Below the pieces are notes generated by a model. The model had not been told where the DNA came from, did not search any database, and was given only the letters and a program-made list of their open reading frames with translations. Position numbers and translations under genes: made by a program. A DNA stretch of 64,000 nucleotides, taken from assembly GCA_028768545.1 (NCBI GenBank), contig CP054838.1:3211001-3275000 (forward strand), in the 5' to 3' direction. Positions 25,328 through 35,259 of this stretch are shown here, in pieces (within the stretch, counting starts at the first letter, position 1; every line of letters begins with the position of its first letter). This stretch comes from Desulfobacter sp. (GTDB taxonomy: Bacteria; Desulfobacterota; Desulfobacteria; Desulfobacterales; Desulfobacteraceae).

Positions 25328-26038
25328 TCATGTAAAAAGCCTTGATACAAGGGCTGTTACCGCAGTTTCGACCCTTAAAATTCTCGGGCCCAGGGTAAAA
25401 GATTCAAATCCCATACGGACAAAGGCGCTGATTTCCTTTTCAATAAATCCGCCTTCAGGGCCGATGACCAGCACAGTCTGTTTGTTCACCCCAACAGGAC
25501 AGGGCTGTACACTTTTCGGGTGGGCCAGAACTAAGACCTTGCCCCTGGAAATCGATTCAATTTCCTCTTGAACAAAGGGCGTAAAATACCGCCTTAAGTG
25601 CACCCTGGGCATCTGGGTATCCTTGGCCTGTGCAAGCCCTAAACGCAAATGGCGCTCCAAACGGTCAGAGTCTAACACATCGCTTTTCCAAAAACTTTTT
25701 TCCACCCGCCAGGAATTGATCAGATAAATATCTTTTACCCCAAGGCTTGCCAAGGACTGGAGGATCCGCTTGAGCATCTTGGGCCGTGGCAGTGCCATCA
25801 CCAGGGTTAAAGGCAAAGGGGGCGGCGGATCATCAACCAAATTCACCTTCATTTCAAAGCCCTGGCGGTCCATGGACAAGAGCGTCCCTGTGCCCATTTT
25901 CCCGTTGACCATGCCGCAGGTGAGAATGCTGTTATTTCCAGGTTTAATCACTTTTTTGACATGGATGAACCGTTGCCCTGTAATGCGAACATGGTCCGGT
26001 CCTGAAAAATCCTTTTCCTCCAACAGGATCAGGTTCAT
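25328..26038 (-). CDS. rsmE: 16S rRNA (uracil1498-N3)-methyltransferase
   Basis: 236 aa SPOUT-class enzyme. The N-terminal PUA-like part includes HVRITGQRFIHVKKVIKPG. The C-terminal trefoil knot carries VLVIGPEGGFIEKEISAFV and FTLGPRILRVETAVTALVSR, the SAM-binding loops diagnostic of RsmE. It methylates N3 of U1498 in 16S rRNA. It begins 1 bp after the stop of the FAD/Fe-S dehydrogenase gene, so it belongs to that operon. Confidence 0.95.
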   Translation of the reverse strand: MNLILLEEKDFSGPDHVRITGQRFIHVKKVIKPGNNSILTCGMVNGKMGTGTLLSMDRQGFEMKVNLVDDPPPPLPLTLVMALPRPKMLKRILQSLASLGVKDIYLINSWRVEKSFWKSDVLDSDRLERHLRLGLAQAKDTQMPRVHLRRYFTPFVQEEIESISRGKVLVLAHPKSVQPCPVGVNKQTVLVIGPEGGFIEKEISAFVRMGFESFTLGPRILRVETAVTALVSRLFT

Positions 26039-26039
26039 C

Positions 26040-29000
26040 TTAAAAGGTCACCACTTCAGGATGGATCAATTTTTCCCCAAGCTGGTCTGCCCAGTCAGGC
26101 CCCCCGATCAAACAGGCCAGTTCCTCAGCAATATGGACAGGGACCAAATCTTTTTGACGGCCAAGACCCTGGACACAGGAGGGACAATTGGTCAAAATTT
26201 TTATTCTTTTTGATTTCTCATTATTGACCCGGGCCAGGGCATTCTTTTTTCTCAGTAACATGGCATGGCTGATGTCCGGCCGGGATAAGGCCATGGTCCC
26301 GGCTTCGGAACAGCAATAGGGCAACTGCCTTATTTTTACCCCTGAATTAGAGAGGATATCTTTTCCCTGATCCTTGAGAGAATCATGGCAGGGGGCATGG
26401 TAAAGGCAAGCATCGGTCCGGGGGACCTTTAATCCCTTTTCAATCACATACCCTGAGACATCTTTTATCTGGCAGCCGAACACATCATTGGCCCCAAGCT
26501 CTGCCAGAGATTCCATACAGGTACCGCAGGAGACAAGGCAGGCGGAAAATTCAAGGTCGTGAAACATATCCCTGATCTGGGAAAAGATAATAATATTTTC
26601 CAGAAAGACCTTGTCAAAGGCCTCTTTTTGGGCATTGACCCTTAAAGGGTAACCGCAGCACAGATAGGGCGGGGGCAGGATCACCCGATGCCCGCAGGAG
26701 ACCAGCAGATAAATGGAGGCCATGGAGATTCTTGAAAACATCCGTTCACTGCCGCACCCGGGAAAATAAAACACCGTGGAAATCTCGTTTCCCATAGGTT
26801 CGAGCATAATGGCCTGGTTTCGTCCGCTGGAAGGCAGATGGGACCTAAGGGTGGTGAATCCTGTTTTAGAGACCGGGGTTCTCAACAGCTGGAATGTCCG
26901 GGTTTTATTCAAAGGACTGATCATGGACAGGGGTTTAACAAGGGTTGTGCCGGCGCGCTGAAGCATACCGCCGGCACTGAGCAGCCCTGCCCTGTATACC
27001 GGGTTCAGGGTTTTATCCTTGGTGGAAAGATAGGTTAAGCTCAACCGTGTAGACAAAGGCGTATGCTTAAAGTTCATCTTTTTAAGGATATCCCGTTCCT
27101 GGATGGAAATGGCCCCTGAATCAATGTTGACAGGACATTTATCCAGACAGCGGTGGCAGATGGTGCAGTGGTCGGCAATCTGCTCAAGATTTTTAAGCAC
27201 CTTGAACCCGGTGGACTGGGTCCGCTGGGTAATATAAAGCAATGCCTCAATCAGGGCGCCCAGGGCCAGGTTTTTGTTCCTTGGATGGAAAAACATATTC
27301 TTGGCCGGGTAAAACACGGGGCACTCTGGCTTGCACTTGCCGCAGCGAACGCAATTGGCAATGCTCTTGGCAAGATCAGACAAAGAGCCATGCTTTAAAA
27401 TCCTGGCCTCAAGCTCTAAAAGGTTAAACGAAGGGGTAAAGACCTTGGATAAAATATCAGGCTCCTCAAGCTTGCCCGGATTCATCAGCCGGGTGGGATC
27501 CACATTTTCTTTGTAATCAACAAAGGCCTTTTTTTGTTCAGGTTCAAGGTAGTTAAACTTGGTCACCCCGATCCCGTGTTCCCCTGAGACCACGCCGTTC
27601 AAGCCAATGGCCTTGGCCATGATCTTGTCTGCGGACATATTGGCACGGGCCATCATCTCCCGATCATTGGAGAACACCGGAATATTCACATGAACATTGC
27701 CGTCCCCTGCATGCATGTGAGTGGCAATGACGATCAACCGGCTTGAGGTGGTATTATAAATATTTTCCACATTTTCTGTCACCAGGCTGTAGCCCCTGAG
27801 CCGTTCTTTTACCTGGGAAAAAAAATTTTTTGAATGGATAGAGGCTTCCAGAGCGTCCCTTGAGGCAATATCCAGTTTCTTCCGAGTGGCATAGGCAAGA
27901 TCTTTGATCCGCCCGACTTTCTGGGTCAGCCATTGAGGATCGGACAGGGGAATGGCCTTATCAAGGTAATCCACAATATCCTGGATAACCCGGGTCTGGT
28001 TATATTTTTTCTCTTCAAGATTGGTCTGGTCCACAAACCTGACAAAGTCGGCCAGGCTGTCAATGGGCAGGACAATATCCTCGTTGAGCTTAAAGGCATT
28101 GGTATGGGATGCAATGGCACCCAGCCGTTTTCTGTCCTCCCAGAACCGAGCGGCTTCAGCCTTGTCTGCTGCAATGGTGAACCCGGTTTTGTCATAGGGA
28201 TCCAGAATGGATTTTAATTGGTCCATACCCTGGTCAAGGATATCGGCCTCATTGGAGACCATATCAATGAGCAGCACCGCCTTGAGCCGATCCCCCACAG
28301 ACTGCTTGGTCTTATATTTTATGGCCTTGATATACTCCTCGTCAAAATGCTCAAGCGCGATCAAGGCGGGATTGCAATTGTTAAACTGAGCGCAGACCTC
28401 GGTGATCACCTGGCCGGCCTCGGTCATGTCATTGCCGAAAAATTCAATGCAGCAGGTCTTTTTATGGGCAAACTCAGGATAAAGAATGAACTCGGCCCAG
28501 GTGATAATCCCGTCGCACCCTTCTTTTTGCAGTCCTGGAAGCCCCCCAAGGGCCTTGTTGGTCACATCCTTGCCCAATCCTTTTTTTCTGATTTCATCTC
28601 CCCTGAGCCGGATGGTGTCGCAGAGATTGCCCTGTTTATCTTTGACCGTAAATACCAGTTCATCCTCGGGAAGAATCTTTCTCAACGGATGGTTTTGCCG
28701 CTCAACCTGATAGGCGTTTCCATCAGACATGGTAATCCTGTAAGCCAGGACATTATCAATGGCTGTTCCGTAGAGCACGGCCGTCTTTCCCCCGGCATTT
28801 TCCGCAAGGTTTCCGCCAATGGTGCAGGCCCAGGCAGAGGTGGGATCCGTGGCAAAGATAAAGCCCTCGGCTGTGGCCGCGTCCTTGGCATCCTGGGTGA
28901 TCACCCCGGCTTCAATGGCCATGGAGGCATAATCCCCATGACCGTTGGTCTTGCGCTCCACCGGGAAAATCATGTTTAATTTTTCCGTATTGATCATGAC

Positions 29001-29624
29001 GCAAGAGGGTGTCAGAGGAGTTGCCCCGCCCGTAAGACCTGTACCAGCTCCCCTGGGTATGATGGAAAATCCAAGCTTTTGGATCTTTTTGATCAGCTTT
29101 GGCACCTGGGCCTCATGGTCGGGACGCAAAACCGCCACAGGAGAAAACCTGCGCCAATCCGTGGCGTCTGTGGCATGGGCCGTGATATTAAACGGATCAA
29201 AATAAATGTTATTTTTTCCCAGAACAGGCCCCAGCTTTCGCTGAACCCGACCCTGATCTGCGGTCACGGCCCTGATCTGACGGACAAGGTCCTTTAAGGC
29301 TTTTTTACAGGTTTGCAGCACCTTTTCCACATCCGCGTGCCGGGCATGGGCCTCGATGATGCGCAAATCATTTTCAAACTCTGCAAAAAGCTGTCTGCGC
29401 TGAAGGGGATGCTCCACCAATTCCTGGAATAAAAAGGCATTTCTCTGGATAATAAAGAGATCTCCCATGAAACGATGCAGCAGCCTCGAAGAACGGCCGG
29501 TCCCTTTTTTGCCTTCAAGGGATTGAATGGTCTCCAGGGTATCAGATCCAAAAAGATGAGTGATAATCTGGTCGTCGTCTGCGCTGGTATAGTTGTAAGG
29601 TATCTTTCTTTTGGGATCGATCAT
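26040..29624 (-). CDS. large FAD/Fe-S 2-hydroxyacid dehydrogenase (probable D-2-hydroxyglutarate or D-lactate dehydrogenase)
   Basis: 1194 aa in four parts. A DUF3683-like N-terminus covers about 1-150. An FAD-binding_4 oxidase domain follows (IPRGAGTGLTGGATPL, GGNLAENAGGKTAVLYGT) with its C-terminal cap containing HMHAGDGNVHVNIPVF and GEHGIG. Two [4Fe-4S] motifs follow (Cys758-x2-Cys-x2-Cys-x3-Cys768 and Cys820-Cys830). Two CCG-type domains (CCGYPLRV, LVSCGTCMESL, CCSEAGT) form the heterodisulfide-reductase-like end. It oxidises a D-2-hydroxyacid and passes electrons through Fe-S clusters. It starts 4 nt after the serA stop (TAG AAA ATG, same frame), so it is tightly coupled to SerA. Reoxidation of D-2-hydroxyglutarate made by SerA is the favoured role by analogy with known SerA-D2HGDH coupling; D-lactate remains possible. 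Confidence 0.85.
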   Translation of the reverse strand: MIDPKRKIPYNYTSADDDQIITHLFGSDTLETIQSLEGKKGTGRSSRLLHRFMGDLFIIQRNAFLFQELVEHPLQRRQLFAEFENDLRIIEAHARHADVEKVLQTCKKALKDLVRQIRAVTADQGRVQRKLGPVLGKNNIYFDPFNITAHATDATDWRRFSPVAVLRPDHEAQVPKLIKKIQKLGFSIIPRGAGTGLTGGATPLTPSCVMINTEKLNMIFPVERKTNGHGDYASMAIEAGVITQDAKDAATAEGFIFATDPTSAWACTIGGNLAENAGGKTAVLYGTAIDNVLAYRITMSDGNAYQVERQNHPLRKILPEDELVFTVKDKQGNLCDTIRLRGDEIRKKGLGKDVTNKALGGLPGLQKEGCDGIITWAEFILYPEFAHKKTCCIEFFGNDMTEAGQVITEVCAQFNNCNPALIALEHFDEEYIKAIKYKTKQSVGDRLKAVLLIDMVSNEADILDQGMDQLKSILDPYDKTGFTIAADKAEAARFWEDRKRLGAIASHTNAFKLNEDIVLPIDSLADFVRFVDQTNLEEKKYNQTRVIQDIVDYLDKAIPLSDPQWLTQKVGRIKDLAYATRKKLDIASRDALEASIHSKNFFSQVKERLRGYSLVTENVENIYNTTSSRLIVIATHMHAGDGNVHVNIPVFSNDREMMARANMSADKIMAKAIGLNGVVSGEHGIGVTKFNYLEPEQKKAFVDYKENVDPTRLMNPGKLEEPDILSKVFTPSFNLLELEARILKHGSLSDLAKSIANCVRCGKCKPECPVFYPAKNMFFHPRNKNLALGALIEALLYITQRTQSTGFKVLKNLEQIADHCTICHRCLDKCPVNIDSGAISIQERDILKKMNFKHTPLSTRLSLTYLSTKDKTLNPVYRAGLLSAGGMLQRAGTTLVKPLSMISPLNKTRTFQLLRTPVSKTGFTTLRSHLPSSGRNQAIMLEPMGNEISTVFYFPGCGSERMFSRISMASIYLLVSCGHRVILPPPYLCCGYPLRVNAQKEAFDKVFLENIIIFSQIRDMFHDLEFSACLVSCGTCMESLAELGANDVFGCQIKDVSGYVIEKGLKVPRTDACLYHAPCHDSLKDQGKDILSNSGVKIRQLPYCCSEAGTMALSRPDISHAMLLRKKNALARVNNEKSKRIKILTNCPSCVQGLGRQKDLVPVHIAEELACLIGGPDWADQLGEKLIHPEVVTF

Positions 29625-29627
29625 TTT

Positions 29628-31208
29628 CTATAATTCAAATGTTGTCATATTGACCACAAGGTTCAGGTCAATGATTTCCTTGACCACCTCGGGCGGCACA
29701 GGCGTATCGGTTCTTAAAAATATGATGTTTCTCTGGCCGTCTTCCTCACGGCCCACCATCATCCTGGAAATATTGATATTGTGCTCTCCGAGTTTCACCC
29801 CGATGGAGCCGATGGAGCCGGGTTTATCCACGTTGTGGATAATGGCCAGATGGCCTTCAGGGATCACCTCAAGCCTGAACTTGTTGATCCTGACAATTCG
29901 GGCATCATCCTTTCCAAAGATAGTACCTTCCACAATATTGGTCTGCTCCTCGGTGGTCACAGTCATTCGGATGAGATTTAAAAAGTTGCCTGCCTCCTGG
30001 GATGTGGATTCAGTGATTTTTATTCCCATCTCATTGGCCAGGGAGATGGCATTTACCGAATTGACCGCATATTGGACAAACTGGGCTAAAAGGCCTTTGA
30101 TGGCATTGATGGTCACCGGCTTTAAATCAAGATCCGGAAATTTACCAATATATTCGATATCCACCTGCTTGATGCCGCCAGGGGTAATCTGTGCCTGCAT
30201 CTTGCCCATTTTATCGGCCAGATACAAAAAGGGACGAAGTTGTTTTAAAACCTCTCCTGTGACCGAAGGCACATTTACGGCATTGATCACGGTATCCTCC
30301 AGAAGATAGGCAACGATCTGCCGTGCGGCTGCAACCGCCACATTGGTCTGGGCTTCCATGGTGGAGGCGCCAAGATGGGGGGTGGCAATCACCTGGTCAA
30401 GCCCGAGCAAGGGGCTCAACCCGGGAGGTTCTGTTGAAAAGACGTCCAGAGCCGCACCGGCAACTTTTCCTGAAACAATGGCATCATAAAGGGCGGTTTC
30501 GTTAATGATCCCGCCCCTGGCGCAATTGACCACCATCACCCCTGTTTTCATTTTTTCAAAGGCCTCAAAATCCAGAAGATCAATGGTGGAATCCATTTTG
30601 GGCACATGGATGGTGATATAATCGGACCTTTCATAGAGATCGTCCAGACCCACATACTCAAACCCTGCCTTTTCTATATGCTCAGAAGAGATGTTGGGGT
30701 CATAGACAATGACCTTCATCTTCAAACCTTTGGCAAGCCCTGCGGCGATGGAGCCGACGTTGCCGAACCCGATCACCCCCAGGGTCTTGTTGGAAATTTC
30801 CCTGCCCTGGAGATTTTTTTTCTCCCAGGTCCCGGCCTTGAGAGAAGCGGTGCCCCGGGGAATGTTGCGAGTCATGGCCATCATCATGGCAATGGCATGC
30901 TCGGCCGTGGTCACAGTATTGCCTCCAGGCGTATTCATCACGGCCACCCCTTTTTTAGTGGCGGCATCAATGTCCACGTTGTCAAGGCCGATGCCTGCCC
31001 TGGCCACCACCTTAAGATTTTTGGCAGCTTCCAGCACCTCTTCGGTCACCTGGGTAGCGGACCTGATGGCCAAGGCATCATAATCAGGGATGATCCTGAT
31101 CAATTCTTCACGGGAAAGCTCTGTGTTCACATCCACTTCAATGCCGTCCTGGCCACTGAATATATCGATCCCAGCCTCGCTCATCTTGTCGCTGACCAGA
31201 ATTTTCAT
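29628..31208 (-). CDS. serA: D-3-phosphoglycerate dehydrogenase
   Basis: 526 aa long-form SerA. Catalytic and NAD domains (ARAGIGLDNVDIDAATKKGV, LGVIGFGNVGSIAAGLAKG, VNCARGGIINETALYDAI, TPHLGASTMEAQTNVAVAAA) are followed by the allosteric substrate-binding domain and a C-terminal ACT domain (HNVDKPGSIGSIGVKLGEHN). First step of serine synthesis from 3-phosphoglycerate. The start overlaps the serC stop (ATGA). The ACT domain suggests feedback by serine. Confidence 0.97.
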   Translation of the reverse strand: MKILVSDKMSEAGIDIFSGQDGIEVDVNTELSREELIRIIPDYDALAIRSATQVTEEVLEAAKNLKVVARAGIGLDNVDIDAATKKGVAVMNTPGGNTVTTAEHAIAMMMAMTRNIPRGTASLKAGTWEKKNLQGREISNKTLGVIGFGNVGSIAAGLAKGLKMKVIVYDPNISSEHIEKAGFEYVGLDDLYERSDYITIHVPKMDSTIDLLDFEAFEKMKTGVMVVNCARGGIINETALYDAIVSGKVAGAALDVFSTEPPGLSPLLGLDQVIATPHLGASTMEAQTNVAVAAARQIVAYLLEDTVINAVNVPSVTGEVLKQLRPFLYLADKMGKMQAQITPGGIKQVDIEYIGKFPDLDLKPVTINAIKGLLAQFVQYAVNSVNAISLANEMGIKITESTSQEAGNFLNLIRMTVTTEEQTNIVEGTIFGKDDARIVRINKFRLEVIPEGHLAIIHNVDKPGSIGSIGVKLGEHNINISRMMVGREEDGQRNIIFLRTDTPVPPEVVKEIIDLNLVVNMTTFEL

Positions 31209-32296
31209 GAAGTTTTCTCCTTTTCAAAAGATTCCATGAATTCCACCAGGGCATACATGCTTTCCATGGTGGCGGCATTATAAATGGAGGCCCTGCAGCC
31301 GCCCACGGAACGATGGCCTTTAAGCCCCCCAAGACCGTGATCTGTGGCCCGCTGAACAAATTCTTTTTCCAGGCTCTCGTCCGGCAGACGAAAGGTGACG
31401 TTCATCAGAGATCTTGAATATTTTTCAGCAGTTGTCCTAAAAAAATCACTTCCGTCAATATAGTCGTAAAGAATATCCGCCTTTTGAATATTGTAGGCCT
31501 CCATCTGTTCAAGGCCGCCAATCTCTTCTTCTATCCATTTTAAAACAAGTCCAATGGTATAAATCCCGAAACAGGGCGGGGTGTTGTACATGGAATTTTT
31601 ATCTGCATAGGTTTTGTAGGCCAGCATGGAGGGAAGGTTGGCATTGGCCGTCTCAAGCAAATCCTTTTTCAAAATCACCATGCAGCAGCCAGAGGGCCCC
31701 AGGTTTTTCTGGGCGCCGGCATAGATCATGCCGAACTTTTCCATGGGCAGGGGTTTTGAAAAAATATCAGAAGACATATCACAGATAATGGGCACGCCAT
31801 GGGTGTCAGGAAATTCAAAAAACTGGGTTCCCTTGATGGTGTTATTGGAGGTGAGATGAACAAATTTAGCACCCGTGTTAAAGGGGATTTCCTTGGGAAT
31901 ATAGGAAAAATTTTTATCCTCGGAAGAGGCCACCACATCCACGTTCTTGCCCTGGATCTGGGCCTCTTTAACCGCTTTGGCAGACCATGTCCCGGTATTG
32001 ACAAAATCCGCCCGGTCATTCTCACCTAAAAAATTCATGGGAATCATGGCAAACTGCATGGAAGCCCCGCCCTGGATAAAGAGGACATGGTAATCATCCC
32101 CTATATTCAAAAGGCGCTTGGCCCGGACAATAGCATCATCAATAACCGCATCAAAATAGGAAGATCTGTGACTGATTTCCGTAACAGACATGCCTGAATT
32201 TTTAAAGTTGAGAAACTCTGCCTGGATCTCTTCCAGAACAGTCAGGGGCAAGGCAGCGGGACCGGCATTGAAATTGTAAATTCTCTGATCTGTCAT
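31205..32296 (-). CDS. serC: phosphoserine aminotransferase
   Basis: 363 aa class V aminotransferase starting MTDQRIYNFNAGPAALP, the canonical SerC N-terminus, with AAAGGAA upstream. An in-frame earlier start at 32380 would add 28 residues unlike the family. PLP-Lys segment GMIYAGAQKNLGPSG; C-terminal GLKGHRSVGGCRASIYNA. Converts 3-phosphohydroxypyruvate and glutamate to phosphoserine and 2-oxoglutarate; the latter is the substrate of SerA side activity. It is followed by serA with a 4-bp overlap. Confidence 0.97.
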   Translation of the reverse strand: MTDQRIYNFNAGPAALPLTVLEEIQAEFLNFKNSGMSVTEISHRSSYFDAVIDDAIVRAKRLLNIGDDYHVLFIQGGASMQFAMIPMNFLGENDRADFVNTGTWSAKAVKEAQIQGKNVDVVASSEDKNFSYIPKEIPFNTGAKFVHLTSNNTIKGTQFFEFPDTHGVPIICDMSSDIFSKPLPMEKFGMIYAGAQKNLGPSGCCMVILKKDLLETANANLPSMLAYKTYADKNSMYNTPPCFGIYTIGLVLKWIEEEIGGLEQMEAYNIQKADILYDYIDGSDFFRTTAEKYSRSLMNVTFRLPDESLEKEFVQRATDHGLGGLKGHRSVGGCRASIYNAATMESMYALVEFMESFEKEKTS

Positions 32297-32321
32297 TTTA
32301 AAATTCCTTTTAATTAAGAGG

Positions 32322-33941
32322 TTATGAGTTAATTTCCCTTGTTTTGTGAAATTCAACCCCAGGCCATTCTTCCATGGCAAACCCGAGCTGGTACTCGCTG
32401 GTGGTTAAAAAAGTAAGCCGGCCTTCGGCATCTCGTGCCAGGCTCGACTCGTTTTTCCGTAAAAAATCTTTTAAAAGGGCGTCATCTTCACAGGTGACCC
32501 ATCTGGCAACGGAAAGGTCAATGGATTCATACCCTGCCTTGACGCTGTACTCTGCAGCCAGGCGGGCCATGGTCACATCAAACTGGAGCACACCCACGGC
32601 ACCGATGATATGCATATTCCCGTTCAGGGGACGAAAGACCTGGATGGTGCCCTCTTCTGACAACTGGGTCAGCCCCTTGGTCAGGGCCTTGGCCTTCATG
32701 GGGTCTTTGAGCATCACCCGCCTGAAATGTTCCGGAGCAAAATTGGGGATGCCTAAAAAGGTCAAAGGTTCCTTGGTGGTAAAGGTATCCCCGATTTTTA
32801 TGGTGCCATGGTTGTGGATGCCGATGATATCTCCCGGATAGGCTTCTTCCACATTGGACCGCTCCTGGGCCATGAAAATGGTGGCATTGGCAATCTTGAT
32901 ATCCTTGCCGATACGGTGGTGTCTCACCTTCATCCCCTTGGTAAACTTGCCTGAACAGATCCTAAAAAAGGCAATTCTGTCCCGGTGTTCAGGATCCATA
33001 TTGGCCTGGATCTTAAAGGTAAAGCCTGAAAAACTCTTTTCCCCGGGATTTACATCCCTTGTGGCTGTCGGCCGAATGCCCGGGGGGGGCGCAATTTTAA
33101 CAAAGGCGTTCAGCATTTCTTTTACCCCAAAATTATTGATGGCAGACCCGAAAAATACCGGGGTCTGGGTTCCGTTAAGATACAGATCCAAATCAAAAGG
33201 CTCGGCAGCAACAGAGACCAATTCCACATCTTCACGCAACTGGTCGGCCTGGGACTGCCCTATAATCTCATCCAGCCTCGGGTCTTCTAAGTCTTGGATC
33301 AAGATTCCCTCATCATCCTTGGGGGAGTATCCAGGAGAAAAAAGGCCCAGTTCCTGACGTTCAAGATTATACACCCCTTTGAACCGCTTGCCCATGCCAA
33401 TGGGCCAGGTCAGGGGGATACACTCGATCTGGAGCTTGTCCTCAATGTCCTGGAACAGGTCCAAGGGCTCAAGTCCTTCCCTGTCCAGTTTATTGATAAA
33501 GGTTATAATGGGGGTGTTGCGCATGCGGCAGACCTCCATGAGCTTCTGGGTCTGGGGCTCAACCCCCTTGGCAGAATCAATGATCATAACGGCACAGTCC
33601 ACGGCCGTAAGCACCCGATAGGTATCTTCGGAAAAATCCTTATGCCCGGGGGTGTCCAGAAGATTGATCTCATAATCCTTGTAATTGAACTTCATCACAG
33701 AAGAAGAGACTGAAATCCCCCTTTCCTGCTCAATGGAAAGGAAATCTGAGGTGGCGGCTCTGGCCACCTTTCTTGACTTTACAGCGCCGGCCTGCTGGAT
33801 TGCCCCGCCGAAAAGCAGCAGCTTTTCTGTCAATGTGGTCTTGCCCGCATCCGGGTGGGAGATGATACCAAAGGTTCTTCGTTTTTCAATCTCCAGTAAC
33901 AACATTTTTTCTATCGGCTTTTCCATGGTTTCAGATCCCAT
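32322..33941 (-). CDS. prfC: peptide chain release factor 3
   Basis: 539 aa translational GTPase. G1 [16 protein letters not shown]2 region ERGISV, G3 [13 protein letters not shown]4 NKLDRE. RF3-specific domains follow ([39 protein letters not shown]). It recycles RF1/RF2 from the ribosome. It is the first gene of the operon prfC-serC-serA-dehydrogenase-rsmE. Two candidate starts (Met1 and Met6) lie close together; the first is kept. Confidence 0.95.
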   Translation of the reverse strand: MGSETMEKPIEKMLLLEIEKRRTFGIISHPDAGKTTLTEKLLLFGGAIQQAGAVKSRKVARAATSDFLSIEQERGISVSSSVMKFNYKDYEINLLDTPGHKDFSEDTYRVLTAVDCAVMIIDSAKGVEPQTQKLMEVCRMRNTPIITFINKLDREGLEPLDLFQDIEDKLQIECIPLTWPIGMGKRFKGVYNLERQELGLFSPGYSPKDDEGILIQDLEDPRLDEIIGQSQADQLREDVELVSVAAEPFDLDLYLNGTQTPVFFGSAINNFGVKEMLNAFVKIAPPPGIRPTATRDVNPGEKSFSGFTFKIQANMDPEHRDRIAFFRICSGKFTKGMKVRHHRIGKDIKIANATIFMAQERSNVEEAYPGDIIGIHNHGTIKIGDTFTTKEPLTFLGIPNFAPEHFRRVMLKDPMKAKALTKGLTQLSEEGTIQVFRPLNGNMHIIGAVGVLQFDVTMARLAAEYSVKAGYESIDLSVARWVTCEDDALLKDFLRKNESSLARDAEGRLTFLTTSEYQLGFAMEEWPGVEFHKTREINS

Positions 33942-34369
33942 TAAAAAACATCCTTGTATCCTAAAAAATTAAGGGGTGGAAATTTAGCAATATTTTGAAA
34001 CAGAATCAAGCCCTTAAGCTGGTCTAACACAAAATAAAGAATAAATTCAAACGAATAAAATTTGAAGGGATTTTAAGTTTTTATCAATTTGTATGGTAAA
34101 AAAAGAAGATGCCCTTAATCTTCATTATGATCATGCATCTAAACCCATGCAAAACAAAAAAGGTCCTGATCGATTTTCTTTCTCTCCATTTTATCCTCAA
34201 TCCCTGGGACAGGGGGTTAAAAAATGTATTAATATCATATCTAATCTCTTTTTCAAACCATGATCTTGGTTCATTTTTCACCTGGGCTTTGAATAGTGCT
34301 TTGAACATTCCATAAAATTTGCTACACCTTTTTTAAATTCTTCATCAACACCAGGGTAAGGAAAATATA
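33942..34369. other. divergent intergenic region, no gene seen
   Basis: A/T-rich spacer between prfC (minus) and the ATC-hydrolase-family gene (plus). Short frames on both strands (34084-34308 minus, 34109-34315 plus) overlap each other and lack ribosome sites or family resemblance. No strong promoter or hairpin was identified. Confidence 0.5.
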
Positions 34370-35098
34370 ATGACCCGATCTGAACACAATATCCATTTCA
34401 CAGCCTTTCACCATGCCCTTTTATTTTCCTGCATTTCAAAATCAGTTCTGGACAGTATCAAAACAGAACAGGGGCAAGCACTCATCCGCTCCGGGGTCAG
34501 GCGATACGGGGAACAGCGGGGGCACCGCATGGCCCTGAGGGCCTTGAAAAACAATCATTCTTTGACCATGGAAAATTATCTGGCCTATGGAGAGTGGACA
34601 GTTGAAAAAAAAGAGATGGAATTTAAATTTGCCCAAAAAAATCCCCATGCACGGATGATCGTATCCAAATGCCCCTGGAACCAAGCCTGGCAAACCCAGG
34701 GCCTTTTGGAATACGGCAAATATTTTTGCATGGAAATTGACCAGGCCCTGGTCAGGGGATTTAACCCGGACCTTGAAATCCAGGTCAACTCGACCCAGAC
34801 CCAGGGGCATGACACCTGTGATTTTGTGTTCAAGCAGGCCCGTTTATCCATTTTCCGCCTGATTTGCCTTCTCTATAAAAAGAAAATCCATCCCGGAAAA
34901 AAAGCTGTCATGCCCTGGGAATACCATGCCGGCCATCTGTACAAAACCATGAAAGAAACCATTACAAAGGCGTTGGGCACCCAGGCAGATCTGATCATGG
35001 CCCAGGCCCTAGCAGCCTTTGCCCGCCAATTTTCCAACGCCCACGCCGCCTGTATTAAAACCTATGAAGATGTGGATTTTAACATTCTGCCGGACTAA
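34370..35098 (+). CDS. L-2-amino-thiazoline-4-carboxylic acid hydrolase-like protein
   Basis: 242 aa. The core YGKYFCMEIDQALVRGFNPD, then LEIQVNSTQTQGHDTCDFVF, matches the ATC-hydrolase family (conserved Cys-x-x-x-Asp, ALVRGFNP and the GxDxCxF strand). In Pseudomonas, ATC hydrolase opens the thiazoline ring on the way to L-cysteine; most family members have unknown substrates. The N-terminal half is helical (RYGEQRGHRMALRALKNNHS). The gene is monocistronic. The start follows GTAAGGAAAA. About 160 bp downstream are empty. Confidence 0.75.
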   Translation: MTRSEHNIHFTAFHHALLFSCISKSVLDSIKTEQGQALIRSGVRRYGEQRGHRMALRALKNNHSLTMENYLAYGEWTVEKKEMEFKFAQKNPHARMIVSKCPWNQAWQTQGLLEYGKYFCMEIDQALVRGFNPDLEIQVNSTQTQGHDTCDFVFKQARLSIFRLICLLYKKKIHPGKKAVMPWEYHAGHLYKTMKETITKALGTQADLIMAQALAAFARQFSNAHAACIKTYEDVDFNILPD

Positions 35099-35259
35099 GT
35101 CCGCGGACCAGCGCAGGGCCCCCAATCATCCCGATTAAAACCACCTGGGCAAATATCAACATAGTTTCCAAACGGTGCCACCAATCCCGACATGGATGCC
35201 CAAAATATTTTCATAAAAATTTTGGAACAATAAAGAGTCTCTTTCACATTTGGAGATAT

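Noticed and set aside
28218..28979. 253-codon plus-strand frame inside the FAD/Fe-S dehydrogenase gene
   Set aside because: Antisense shadow of a clearly conserved protein; low-complexity translation without start signals.
34084..34315. Overlapping short frames upstream of the ATC-hydrolase-family gene
   Set aside because: They mirror each other on both strands and have no coding signals.
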